From positions 1 through 64,000 of the forward strand of contig CAZMFQ010000008.1 of NCBI GenBank assembly GCA_964565645.1: a stretch of 64,000 nucleotides of DNA. Reading direction: 5' to 3'. The DNA comes from JAHIQC01 sp964565645 (GTDB lineage Bacteria > Actinomycetota > Coriobacteriia > Anaerosomatales > JAHIQC01). Below, in pieces: positions 1-7,477 of the stretch (position 1 is the first letter of the stretch; each line of letters starts with the position of its first letter). Below the pieces are notes generated by a model. That model searched no databases. It was not told where the DNA came from and worked only from the letters and a program-made list of their open reading frames with translations. The translations under genes were made by a program, and so were the position numbers.

Positions 1-1866
1 GCCACCACCACCGCCGCCGCCGCCAGAGAAGCCGCCTCCGCCACCCGATGACGAGGCGAGTTCGCTCGAAGCGATCGACCCGGCCGACGTGATCCCCGAT
101 TGGAGGGCGTTGATGGGAGAGCCGTTGTAGCCCGAACTCGAGTAGACCCACCAGTACGTGGTGGCGAAGCCTTGGTCCTGGACGATCTCGGGCACCTTCA
201 CGCGCATCTGCTCGATGACCTGCTGCGCGATCCCGAACACGACCGCGAGCACGAGGAAATGGTTCCAAAGCGCGACATGGGACGGTGGCGCCTCGTTCAG
301 GCGCGAGAAGTCGCGTAGATAGTTTCGCACCCCGCGATACTTCGCGTAGAGCTCGTTGGCCTCGGGTGATCGGCGCGAGGTGTTGAACCCGAACAACACC
401 GTCCCGACGCCCGCCACCACGGCCACGATGGCGACCCAGATGCTCTCCGAGTACAGAGCGCCGAATATGCCGATGATCATGGTCGCGCACCCGATGATGC
501 TCAGGAGCACCTGCCAGGTGCTACCGGCCTTCTCCGTGAAGCCGAGGCGCTGCGCCTCCGCCGACGCCTCGGCCTTCCAGCCCTGCATGGCCTGCGAGAA
601 CTCCTGTGCGTGGCTTTTGGCGTACGCCTTCATCTTGCCGATCGTGACCGTGTCGCCCTGGCCGATCTTGCCGAAGAGGATCGCCACCAGACTTCTGTCC
701 AGCGGCCGGGCGCCCTCCATGCGGGAACGGTCCACGGTCAGCTGCCAATCTCGCTCGGTCCCGCCCCCTATGCCGAGGAACCCCTTCTTGTCGATGTCGA
801 TCGGCATCATCGTGACGACGCCGCGGTTGGCCAGGTCCATGAGCGTCGCGGCCACATCGCCGTCCTCGACGGTGCCCATGCGCCACAACGCCCCGACCAG
901 GGCGGGGTGGAGGTCCGCGGGCTCCTCGCGGAAGTACTCGCCCTGGAACTGCGGGGTGTACTCCTTGCCGTGACGCATGAACATGAGCGCCGCGAACACG
1001 AGACCGCCGATGGAGAGCAACGCGCTGCCCCATCGGGCGGAACCGACGACCACCCTGTCGACGAAGACCTGCCGGTTCTTGGAATCGGCCCAGCCCTTCT
1101 CCTGCGCGAGGATGAGGTCGAGCTGTGAGCCCGGAGTGTCGGGAGCGTTGGCGAGCAACTCACGGGGAAAGACCGTACGCAGCTCCACGAAGGTCTGCGC
1201 CTCGAGATACGGGACGTTCATGTCGATCGTGCCGTCGGGGTTCGGTTGGACCGTGCCCGTGAGGGGCCCGTGCCCCCACGCCCTGAGGTCCTCTCCCGGA
1301 GTCGCGGGGGTGTCCTGCGGCCACGGCAGGGCGACGCGGATGCTGACATCAGAGGCCGGGACCTCCCAGCGGGCGCCGATGAACTGCCAGTACAGCTCGC
1401 CGGTGTCATCCCACTTCTTGGCGGCCCCGGTGACCCGGTAGTTCAGGGCGAAGGTCTTGGCCTCGTATGCCGAGACGTGGAACGCGTGGATGGTCACCCC
1501 GTCGGCACGCTGCTCCACCCAGAAGGTTCCCGGGGTACGCGTGTCGAGCGGAGATGCATCGGTGTTGGGGGTGTAGGGGCCCTCGGGTCCCGCCACGCCG
1601 ATGTCGGTGACCTGCTGCCCCGGCTCCGTGTCGAGTTCCCAGTACACGCGCGTGAACGAGTCCTGGAAGTCGAAGGTCCGCTGCTCGGCGACGTCGAGCG
1701 AGCCGTCGGGGTTGAGCCTGGCCCCGATCGAGACCGGCCCCATCGAGTACTCCTTGGCGAGCGCCGTGGCCGGTGCGGCGAGGCACAGCGCCACACACAC
1801 CAGGACCGTCGCCGCAAGCAGGGTCCGACGCGCCTGAGTCAGGGGGAACCCGGTGATCGGTCGCAT
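1..1866 (-). CDS. DUF2207 family membrane protein (3' end cut by window)
   Basis: Reading from ATG at 1866, the frame is open to the window edge (622 codons). It has an N-terminal signal/anchor (residues about 12-32, rich in L/A/V), an extracellular all-beta region of about 250 residues, a membrane segment near the W-G-S-A-L-L-S-I-G-G-L-V-F-A-A-L stretch, a cytosolic winged-helix-like region, and two further membrane segments. It then ends in a Ser/Gly run with repeated GGGG and FSGGGG, the hallmark tail of DUF2207 (YciQ-like) predicted membrane proteins. The function of the family is unknown. The start codon lies one base after the tadA stop, so the two are probably cotranscribed. The last residues are outside the window. 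Confidence 0.85.
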   Translation of the reverse strand, partial: MRPITGFPLTQARRTLLAATVLVCVALCLAAPATALAKEYSMGPVSIGARLNPDGSLDVAEQRTFDFQDSFTRVYWELDTEPGQQVTDIGVAGPEGPYTPNTDASPLDTRTPGTFWVEQRADGVTIHAFHVSAYEAKTFALNYRVTGAAKKWDDTGELYWQFIGARWEVPASDVSIRVALPWPQDTPATPGEDLRAWGHGPLTGTVQPNPDGTIDMNVPYLEAQTFVELRTVFPRELLANAPDTPGSQLDLILAQEKGWADSKNRQVFVDRVVVGSARWGSALLSIGGLVFAALMFMRHGKEYTPQFQGEYFREEPADLHPALVGALWRMGTVEDGDVAATLMDLANRGVVTMMPIDIDKKGFLGIGGGTERDWQLTVDRSRMEGARPLDRSLVAILFGKIGQGDTVTIGKMKAYAKSHAQEFSQAMQGWKAEASAEAQRLGFTEKAGSTWQVLLSIIGCATMIIGIFGALYSESIWVAIVAVVAGVGTVLFGFNTSRRSPEANELYAKYRGVRNYLRDFSRLNEAPPSHVALWNHFLVLAVVFGIAQQVIEQMRVKVPEIVQDQGFATTYWWVYSSSGYNGSPINALQSGITSAGSIASSELASSSGGGGGFSGGGGGGGG

Positions 1867-1867
1867 G

Positions 1868-2323
1868 CTACCTCGCCCTCAGTCTGCCGAAGAACGCGCG
1901 GAGCAGCTCCGCGCTCTCTTGGGCGAGTATTCCCGAAGTGACGTCGAACCTGTGGTTGAGCCTGTGATCGTCGTGCAGGTCGTAGAGCGTCCCGAGTGCC
2001 CCGGCCTTGGGGTCGGGGGCGCCGTAGACGCATCGGGCGATGCGAGCCTGGTGCATGAGCCCGGCGCACATGGGACAGGGCTCGAGGGTGACATAGACGG
2101 TGCAGTCGGACAGACGCCAACGCTTCAGACGTGACGCGGCATCACGGATGGCCAGCAACTCCGCGTGCCCGGCGGGATCGTGGTCGATCTCGCGGCGGTT
2201 GTGAGCATGCGCCACCACCGCACCCTCGCAGACCACCACGGCGCCGATGGGGACCTCGCCGAGGTCGCCCGCGATGCGTGCCTGTTCGAGCGCGAGGGCC
2301 ATGTAGGTCTCGTCGGAGTTCAC
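1868..2323 (-). CDS. tadA: tRNA adenosine(34) deaminase TadA
   Basis: This 151-residue zinc-dependent cytidine-deaminase-fold enzyme converts A34 to inosine in the anticodon of tRNA-Arg(ACG). The zinc and catalytic site is complete: H53-A-E55 (Glu as proton shuttle) and P-C83-P-M-C86. Length is normal for bacterial TadA. It sits just upstream of the DUF2207 gene on the same strand. Its expected substrate, tRNA-Arg with an ACG anticodon, is encoded about 1.3 kb away on the opposite strand. The identification is firm from motifs and length. Confidence 0.95.
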   Translation of the reverse strand: MNSDETYMALALEQARIAGDLGEVPIGAVVVCEGAVVAHAHNRREIDHDPAGHAELLAIRDAASRLKRWRLSDCTVYVTLEPCPMCAGLMHQARIARCVYGAPDPKAGALGTLYDLHDDHRLNHRFDVTSGILAQESAELLRAFFGRLRAR

Positions 2324-2494
2324 AGCGCCCTTGTTCCTTCGGTGTTCGTTGCGCAGATTCTACCGCGAGGAGCATGCGAGCGGGTTCCTCGGCAGGAATA
2401 CCTGCAAAGCGCGTCGCAACAGATTATTATGGATGAACGAGGCGACGACCCCGATGCCGGGGCCGCTTCGATGTGCGCAGACAAAGGAGACCGC

Positions 2495-3199
2495 ATGGCA
2501 TCGGAAGACGCCATCCTCGATATCGACGGGGCGGGAGAGGACGGCTCGGGCAACCGAAGGTTGCTCGGCGTCATCGCACTCGTCGCGATCATCTTCATCG
2601 CGCTGTGGCTGTTCCTGTCCCAGACCGCCAACGTCCCGGACGTCATCGGGATGCAGGAGTCCGATGCACGGGTCGCCATCGCCGAGGCCGGGTTCGTGGT
2701 CGGGGACATCGAGACGCTCAAGACGACGGAGACGCCGGCCGGCGAGGTCGCGGCGCAGGCGCCGGCAGGTGGCGCACGAGCGCTCAAGGGCGCCCAGATC
2801 GACCTGACCATCGCGAGCGATGGTACCGGCACGGGCGACGACGGCTCGGGATCCGCAGGCGACGAGGAACTCGGCGGTGACACCGGGCCCGATTTCAGTT
2901 CCGACGGGACCGCGACCGTGGACATGACCGACGGGTCCTCGGGTGCCGCCATAGAGTACGGACCTCAGGTCCCGCAGGTCCTGGGCATGACCGAGGCGAA
3001 AGCCATCTCAACACTCAAGGCCGCGGGATACTACCCCGTCATCGCAGGCCGTGGTCCGTCCACAACGACGGTGGCCGCCGGGCTCGTCTACTATCAGAAC
3101 CCGCCGCCCGAGGCTTTCGAGCCTCGGGGCAAGACCATCGAACTGTGGATCTCGACCGGAACGCTCGATCACGGGATCCCGTACGCCGAGCCGGAGTAG
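2495..3199 (+). CDS. Membrane-anchored PASTA-domain protein
   Basis: I start the gene at ATG 2495 because AAAGGAG lies 6 bases upstream; the frame is open further 5' but that stretch overlaps tadA. The 234-residue product has a short acidic cytosolic N-terminus, one membrane helix (residues about 23-43), and two PASTA domains (about 46-108 and 157-222) separated by a Gly/Asp/Ser-rich linker. PASTA domains bind muropeptides or lipid II-like ligands in Ser/Thr kinases and PBPs. Here there is no kinase or transpeptidase domain, so the protein may be a cell-wall sensor or adaptor. It is followed by the tRNA cluster. Confidence 0.8.
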   Translation: MASEDAILDIDGAGEDGSGNRRLLGVIALVAIIFIALWLFLSQTANVPDVIGMQESDARVAIAEAGFVVGDIETLKTTETPAGEVAAQAPAGGARALKGAQIDLTIASDGTGTGDDGSGSAGDEELGGDTGPDFSSDGTATVDMTDGSSGAAIEYGPQVPQVLGMTEAKAISTLKAAGYYPVIAGRGPSTTTVAAGLVYYQNPPPEAFEPRGKTIELWISTGTLDHGIPYAEPE

Positions 3200-3248
3200 C
3201 GCCCTCCGCACGGCCCATGCGCGTGATATCCTCCCATGTGCGCCCCGC

Positions 3249-3336
3249 GGAGGGGTGGCAGAGTGGTTGAATGCGACGGTCTTGAAAACCGTTGACCCGC
3301 AAGGGTTCGTGGGTTCGAATCCCACCCCCTCCGCCA
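3249..3336 (+). tRNA. tRNA-Ser (UGA anticodon)
   Basis: The acceptor stem GGAGGGG pairs with CCCCUCC, followed by discriminator G and an encoded CCA. The anticodon loop CTTGAAA is closed by ACGGT/ACCGT and reads UGA. The variable arm is long, as expected for tRNA-Ser, and the T-loop GGTTCGAATCC is intact. Length is 88 nt including CCA. Confidence 0.97.
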
Positions 3337-3445
3337 GTGGGCACTCCGGGCGAAGCGTCCCGCCGGGGCCGCGTCGCGCATCGCTTCCCCACCGGTGTGA
3401 GCCTTGCTACAATGGTGGCCGTTTCGCCCCGTCCGGGCGTCACGC

Positions 3446-3539
3446 GGAGAGTTGGCCGAGTCGGTTGAAGGCGCTCGCCTGCTAAGCGAGTAAGGGGTTT
3501 AGAACCCCTTCGAGGGTTCGAATCCCTCACTCTCCGCCA
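3446..3539 (+). tRNA. tRNA-Ser (GCU anticodon)
   Basis: The acceptor stem GGAGAGT pairs with ACTCTCC, followed by G and encoded CCA. The anticodon stem CTCGC/GCGAG encloses loop CTGCTAA, giving GCU. A long variable arm with a GGGGTTTAGAACCCC hairpin is present, as for class II tRNAs. It is the second serine tRNA in this tandem cluster; serS is about 7 kb downstream. Confidence 0.97.
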
Positions 3540-3592
3540 GTTGACATCTCGTCTGCCGCTTGGCAGACTTACCAAGCCCCTTTTGGGGTCAT

Positions 3593-3669
3593 GCGCCGTT
3601 AGCTCAGCCGGATAGAGCGTCTGACTACGAATCAGAAGGTCGGGGGTTCGAATCCCTCACGGCGCACCA
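3593..3669 (+). tRNA. tRNA-Arg (ACG anticodon)
   Basis: The acceptor stem GCGCCGT pairs with ACGGCGC, followed by discriminator A and encoded CCA. The anticodon stem TCTGA/TCAGA with loop CTACGAA gives ACG. The A at position 34 is the canonical TadA substrate, and tadA lies at 1868-2323. It is the last tRNA of the three-gene cluster and is followed by a terminator hairpin. Confidence 0.97.
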
Positions 3670-3682
3670 CTCGAACCACCGG

Positions 3683-3708
3683 ACCCCGCCACGTGCGGGG
3701 TTCTTTTG
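3683..3708 (+). terminator. Rho-independent terminator after the tRNA cluster
   Basis: The stem ACCCCGC/GCGGGGT has a 5-nt loop and is followed by TCTTTTGTT. It begins 14 bases after the CCA of tRNA-Arg, as expected for termination of the tRNA transcript. Confidence 0.85.
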
Positions 3709-3779
3709 TTCCCGGGACGAGAACCACGCCCCTCCCCTTGGCGTCCAACCCCTGAAGACCATCTATCAGGGGAGGCATC

Positions 3780-4529
3780 ATGCCCAGACGTTCACGGATC
3801 GTTCTCGCCCTCGCGGGACTGTCGCTGGCGGCTCTCGGGCTCGCCGGCTGCAAGACGGAGGTCCTGTCCGCACCGGCGGACTCGATCACGCTCGACACCG
3901 TCACCGCATCCGGGAGCGGCACGGCGCTGGCCGCGCCAGACACCGCCGAGATGACCTTCGGGACCCTCTACACCGACCCCAAAGCCAAGCCCGCACTCGA
4001 CCGCGCCTCCAAGGCAGCCGGGGACGTGGCGGCGGCCCTCAAGAAGGCGGGAGTGGCCGAGGCGGACATCCAGACCTCCGACATGCGAATCGAGCCGAAC
4101 TACACCTATGACAACTCGGGCGAGAAGCCGCCCACGGTCGTGTCGTACCGGGCATCGGTGACCCTGCGCGTCCGGGTCCGCGACATCGCGAGCGTCGGTG
4201 AAGTCATCGAGGCCGCGACCGGCGCGGGGGCATCCACCGTCAACGGCCCGACGTTCACCCTCGAAGACGATGCGGCCGCCACCGATGAGGCGATCACCAA
4301 GGCCGTCGAGGACGCGAAGCGACGCGCCGAAGCCATGGCCAAGGCCGCAGGCAAGAGCGTCGGCGAAGCGGTGACCGTGAAGGAGACCGCGATCGACGTG
4401 CCCGAGGTCTACACGGACTCGGCGCTGCTGCGGGCCGACAAGGGCGCGTACGCCGCCGGGATGATGCCGGTCGAGTCGGGCCAGCTCGACATCAAGGCGG
4501 ACATCACCGTGGTGTTCAGGCTCAAGTAG
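3780..4529 (+). CDS. SIMPL (DUF541) domain lipoprotein
   Basis: This 249-residue protein has a lipoprotein signal peptide (R-R near the N-terminus, hydrophobic core, lipobox L-A-G-C with Cys24). A SIMPL/DUF541 domain covers the rest: V-T-A-S-G-S-G-T-A near residue 41, and the long helix of alternating A/K/E around residues 170-205 that is typical of the family. SIMPL proteins are secreted or periplasmic, form oligomeric rings in some cases, and have no settled biochemical role. GGGGAGG upstream of the ATG acts as the ribosome binding site. A strong inverted repeat separates it from the next gene. Confidence 0.85.
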   Translation: MPRRSRIVLALAGLSLAALGLAGCKTEVLSAPADSITLDTVTASGSGTALAAPDTAEMTFGTLYTDPKAKPALDRASKAAGDVAAALKKAGVAEADIQTSDMRIEPNYTYDNSGEKPPTVVSYRASVTLRVRVRDIASVGEVIEAATGAGASTVNGPTFTLEDDAAATDEAITKAVEDAKRRAEAMAKAAGKSVGEAVTVKETAIDVPEVYTDSALLRADKGAYAAGMMPVESGQLDIKADITVVFRLK

Positions 4530-4540
4530 CCGCTTGGCGC

Positions 4541-4580
4541 ACGCCTCCCTCGCTGCGCTACACTCCGGCGAGGGAGGCGT
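4541..4580 (+). promoter_or_regulatory. 13-bp inverted repeat that buries the SDR ribosome binding site
   Basis: The arms ACGCCTCCCTCGC (4541-4553) and GCGAGGGAGGCGT (4568-4580) are perfect reverse complements around a 14-nt loop. The 3' arm contains the GGGAGG ribosome binding site of the SDR gene, whose ATG starts two bases later. In RNA the hairpin would hide that site. It could also act as a terminator for the SIMPL gene, although no U-tract follows. The loop contains TACACT, a possible -10 element, in which case the transcript would start inside or after the repeat. Confidence 0.6.
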
Positions 4581-4581
4581 G

Positions 4582-5403
4582 ATGGCCAACGCTCTGCAAG
4601 ACAAGGTCGTGGTGGTGACCGGATCGACGCGCGGGATCGGCCGCTCGATAGCCGAGGCCTGTGGCGCCGAGGGCGCTCGCGTCGTGGTGTGCGCCCGCCG
4701 CGAGACCGACGTCGACGCGGCGATAACGGGCCTCGCATCCTCGGGCGTCCCGGTGTGCGGCATGGTGGCCGACGTGTCGGTCGCCGAGGACATCGAGGCC
4801 CTGCGCGACCTCGCACTCTCCTGGTACGGGCGGATCGACTGCTGGGTCAACAACGCGGGCATCTCGCTCGGCTACCGACCCCTCGACGAGATCGAGCCCG
4901 AGTCCCTACGCTCCATCGTCGAGGTGAACCTCACCGGCACGATCCTCGGCTGTCGGGCGATCCTGCCGCACTTCCGCGAGCACGGCGGGGTGCTGCTCAA
5001 CATGGCCGGCCGCGGCTACCGGGGCGAAGCGACACCCTACACCGCCGCGTACGCCGCGACCAAGACCGCGGTCGCCTCGCTCACGCGCTCGCTTGCGCGC
5101 GAGAACCTCAAGGCGCCCGTGAGCATCGACGCACTCGTCCCGGGCATGGTGGAGACCGACTTCTACGTCGACATCGACACGAGTCCGCGGCTTGCTGCCA
5201 CGGCCGAGAACTGGCGCTACGCACTCGACGCGTTCGGAGTGCCTCTCGATGAGGTCGGAGCACGCACGGTCCCGGTCCTTGCGCAGACACCCGGCGCCAA
5301 GACGGGGCGCATCCACAACCTCATCGGCGGTCCGCGCATGGCGCGAGGCATCGCCAAGATGATCTGGCTGCGCGCCACCGGCAAGATGTCCGCCGAGGAA
5401 TGA
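4582..5403 (+). CDS. SDR-family oxidoreductase
   Basis: This 273-residue protein has a classical Rossmann-fold short-chain dehydrogenase layout: cofactor motif T-G-S-T-R-G-I-G near residues 12-19, N-N-A-G, and the catalytic Y-A-A-T-K. The usual catalytic serine about 13 residues before the Tyr is not evident (the stretch reads N-M-A-G-R-G-Y-R-G), so activity may be altered. R-R after the second strand suggests NADP preference (inference). The start at 4582 is chosen over the ORF's upstream ATG because GGAGG directly precedes it. The substrate is unknown. The next gene begins 4 bases after the stop. Confidence 0.8.
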   Translation: MANALQDKVVVVTGSTRGIGRSIAEACGAEGARVVVCARRETDVDAAITGLASSGVPVCGMVADVSVAEDIEALRDLALSWYGRIDCWVNNAGISLGYRPLDEIEPESLRSIVEVNLTGTILGCRAILPHFREHGGVLLNMAGRGYRGEATPYTAAYAATKTAVASLTRSLARENLKAPVSIDALVPGMVETDFYVDIDTSPRLAATAENWRYALDAFGVPLDEVGARTVPVLAQTPGAKTGRIHNLIGGPRMARGIAKMIWLRATGKMSAEE

Positions 5404-5407
5404 GACC

Positions 5408-7093
5408 ATGAGCGCCGATCGCTCAAGTCGCCCGAGACCGCGCCCCCGCAGCAACGTGCCGCAAGGGGCACTGCAGGGCGGCCCGCGGCGGTCAGGTCGG
5501 CGGCGGTCGGCCACTATCCTGGGTGCGGGCGGCACGCGGTCGGGCCGCGGCTCCTCGGCGGCATACGGCTACGGCGGGCGCCGAAGCGGGCGCGGGCTCT
5601 CGATCGCCATCGCACTCATGGTCCTCGCGGGAGCGCTCTGGGGCGGTTGGTGGGTCTGGACACGTCCCGTGAGCGCGAGCATCACCGCGACTCCCGCAGA
5701 CGCCGTCATCCGCTCGTGCGAATGCACGGGGACCGGCTCTCTCGCGCTGAGCGGGCTCTCACCCGGAACCTACCCGGTCACGATAGAGCGTAAGGGGTTC
5801 GAGACCATCGAGGCCGAACTCACGGTGAACCGCTTCGGTGAGAACACCCTGAGACTCACGATGAACCCGCAGCAGCAGGGGCTACGGGTGACCGCGTCGC
5901 CTGAGGGCGCGGCGTGCCGGGTCGTCGACGCGTCAGGCACTCAGGTTTGCGCCGGCACCGGCTCGATCGCGGCCACGCTGCCTGCGGGGGCGTACACCGT
6001 CGAGGTCTCCTCGGCAGGTAAGAACCCCTACGCGCGCGAGATCTTCCTGGACAGGACGACCACGCTCAGAGTCAGGCTCGATCCGGAGGGCCAACTCGTG
6101 CACTCGCTCGGCGTGGTCGAGTGCGCCGGTGCGCCCAAGGGCGTCGTGTTCACACCCGACGGGCGCGAGGCGTGGACGTCGATCCTGAACGGGCCGCCGT
6201 CGATCGAGATCTTCGACACCGCCACACTCGCGCTGATCGGCGAGATCGATATGGGGAAGTACGGCGCCGTCGAGATCGCGTTCTCGGCGGACGGGACCAA
6301 GGCGTATGCGAGCCAGATGGAGACGGCCGAGGTCTTCGAGATCGATGTGAAGACCCGCAAGATCCTGCGCGAGCTGCCGACCGAGAGCGCGTGGACCAAG
6401 GTCGTGGCGCTCTCGCCCGACGGCAAGACGCTGTATGCCGCGAACTGGTCGGGCGACGACGTCTCCGAGATCGACCTGGCGAGCGGCACGGTGCGCCGCC
6501 GCATCCGGACCGCGGACACGCCGCGCGGCCTGTGGCCGACACCCGACGGCACGCAGCTCTACGTGGCCGGCTATGGCGGCGGCGAGCTCGAGCGCGTGGA
6601 TCTGGCGAGCGGCGAGGTCACGCAGGTCTTTGACAGCAACGGGGCGCTGCGCCACCTCGTCGGCGACCCGAAAAAGGGCGTGCTGTACGCGTCGGATATG
6701 GCCAAGGACTGCGTGTGGGCCTACGACCTCAAGACGGGCAAGACCACGAAGTTCTGCGACACCGACGAGAAGCCCAACACCATCGACCTTTCCGCCGATG
6801 GGAAGGTCCTGTTCGTCTCCTGCCGAGGAGAGAACAACCCCAAGAGCTACTACATCCCCGGCTACGAGTGGGGCACGATCCTGCTGTTCGACACCGGCAG
6901 CGGCAAGCCGCTCGACGCGATCATCGGCGGGAACCAGTGCACCGCGCTCGACGTGTCCGACGACGGCACGATGCTGTCGTTCTCAGACTTCCTGGACGAC
7001 CGCCTGCAGTTCTTTGAGATACCGGCGTACGAGAAGCTCGCTGCGGGCAATGGGGGCCGCTGGGACGCGCACTTCGCCGAGCTCAAGAAGTAG
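5408..7093 (+). CDS. Membrane-anchored PEGA and YVTN beta-propeller protein
   Basis: This 561-residue protein has an Arg/Gly/Ser-rich cytosolic N-terminus of about 58 residues and one membrane helix (about 60-80). Two PEGA-type domains follow (about 86-150 and 155-225), each with a P-G-T-Y or P-A-G-A-Y turn. A seven-bladed YVTN/NHL-like beta-propeller covers about 235-555, with repeats of the form S-P-D-G-K-T-L-Y-A-A-N. Such proteins display ligand- or partner-binding propellers outside the membrane; no catalytic motif is visible. It is probably cotranscribed with the SDR gene. A two-Cys C-E-C pair lies in the first PEGA domain. Confidence 0.75.
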   Translation: MSADRSSRPRPRPRSNVPQGALQGGPRRSGRRRSATILGAGGTRSGRGSSAAYGYGGRRSGRGLSIAIALMVLAGALWGGWWVWTRPVSASITATPADAVIRSCECTGTGSLALSGLSPGTYPVTIERKGFETIEAELTVNRFGENTLRLTMNPQQQGLRVTASPEGAACRVVDASGTQVCAGTGSIAATLPAGAYTVEVSSAGKNPYAREIFLDRTTTLRVRLDPEGQLVHSLGVVECAGAPKGVVFTPDGREAWTSILNGPPSIEIFDTATLALIGEIDMGKYGAVEIAFSADGTKAYASQMETAEVFEIDVKTRKILRELPTESAWTKVVALSPDGKTLYAANWSGDDVSEIDLASGTVRRRIRTADTPRGLWPTPDGTQLYVAGYGGGELERVDLASGEVTQVFDSNGALRHLVGDPKKGVLYASDMAKDCVWAYDLKTGKTTKFCDTDEKPNTIDLSADGKVLFVSCRGENNPKSYYIPGYEWGTILLFDTGSGKPLDAIIGGNQCTALDVSDDGTMLSFSDFLDDRLQFFEIPAYEKLAAGNGGRWDAHFAELKK

Positions 7094-7219
7094 CCCGGGC
7101 ATCGCGCGGCAGACCATCATCGGACGCCCCCCATCTGAGGCGGGTCGGGTGAACGGTGTTGACGGCCCACGGTGCGGGTATGAGACAGTCGATGGGTCGA
7201 CGCAGGAAGGAGGCCCGCG

Positions 7220-7459
7220 ATGGCATGTGTGTACCGGGAGACCTGCCCGTTCTTCACGAGCGACGTGGGCTACTCGCCCCAGTTGAACCACACCATGAAG
7301 CAGCGCTTCTGCCTCGAGGACAGCACGGGCTGCGCCCGCTTCATCGCACTCAACGCCATCGGTCGCGAGAACGTGCCCGCGGACCTGCTGCCGAGCGACT
7401 GCGACAGACTCGTGGATCTCGGCGTCCCTCAGGAGAGGCTCTCCGACTGCGACGCGTGA
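7220..7459 (+). CDS. Small Cys-rich protein of unknown function
   Basis: The 79-residue product has a strong ribosome binding site (GGAAGGAGG about 10 bases upstream). It has six cysteines: C3 and C9 near the N-terminus, C32, C38, then C60 and C77, with the first pair in C-V-Y-R-E-T-C-P-F-F. This spacing would suit metal or Fe-S binding, but I do not recognise the family. There is no signal peptide or membrane helix, so it is probably cytosolic. It is convergent with the zwf-gnd fusion. Confidence 0.65.
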   Translation: MACVYRETCPFFTSDVGYSPQLNHTMKQRFCLEDSTGCARFIALNAIGRENVPADLLPSDCDRLVDLGVPQERLSDCDA

Positions 7460-7477
7460 CACACGTCGCTCGGCTCC

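Noticed and set aside
3570..3590. Terminator between the tRNA-Ser(GCU) and tRNA-Arg genes (CCCC/GGGG hairpin)
   Set aside because: Short stem with no U-tract after it; it may be an RNA-processing spacer.
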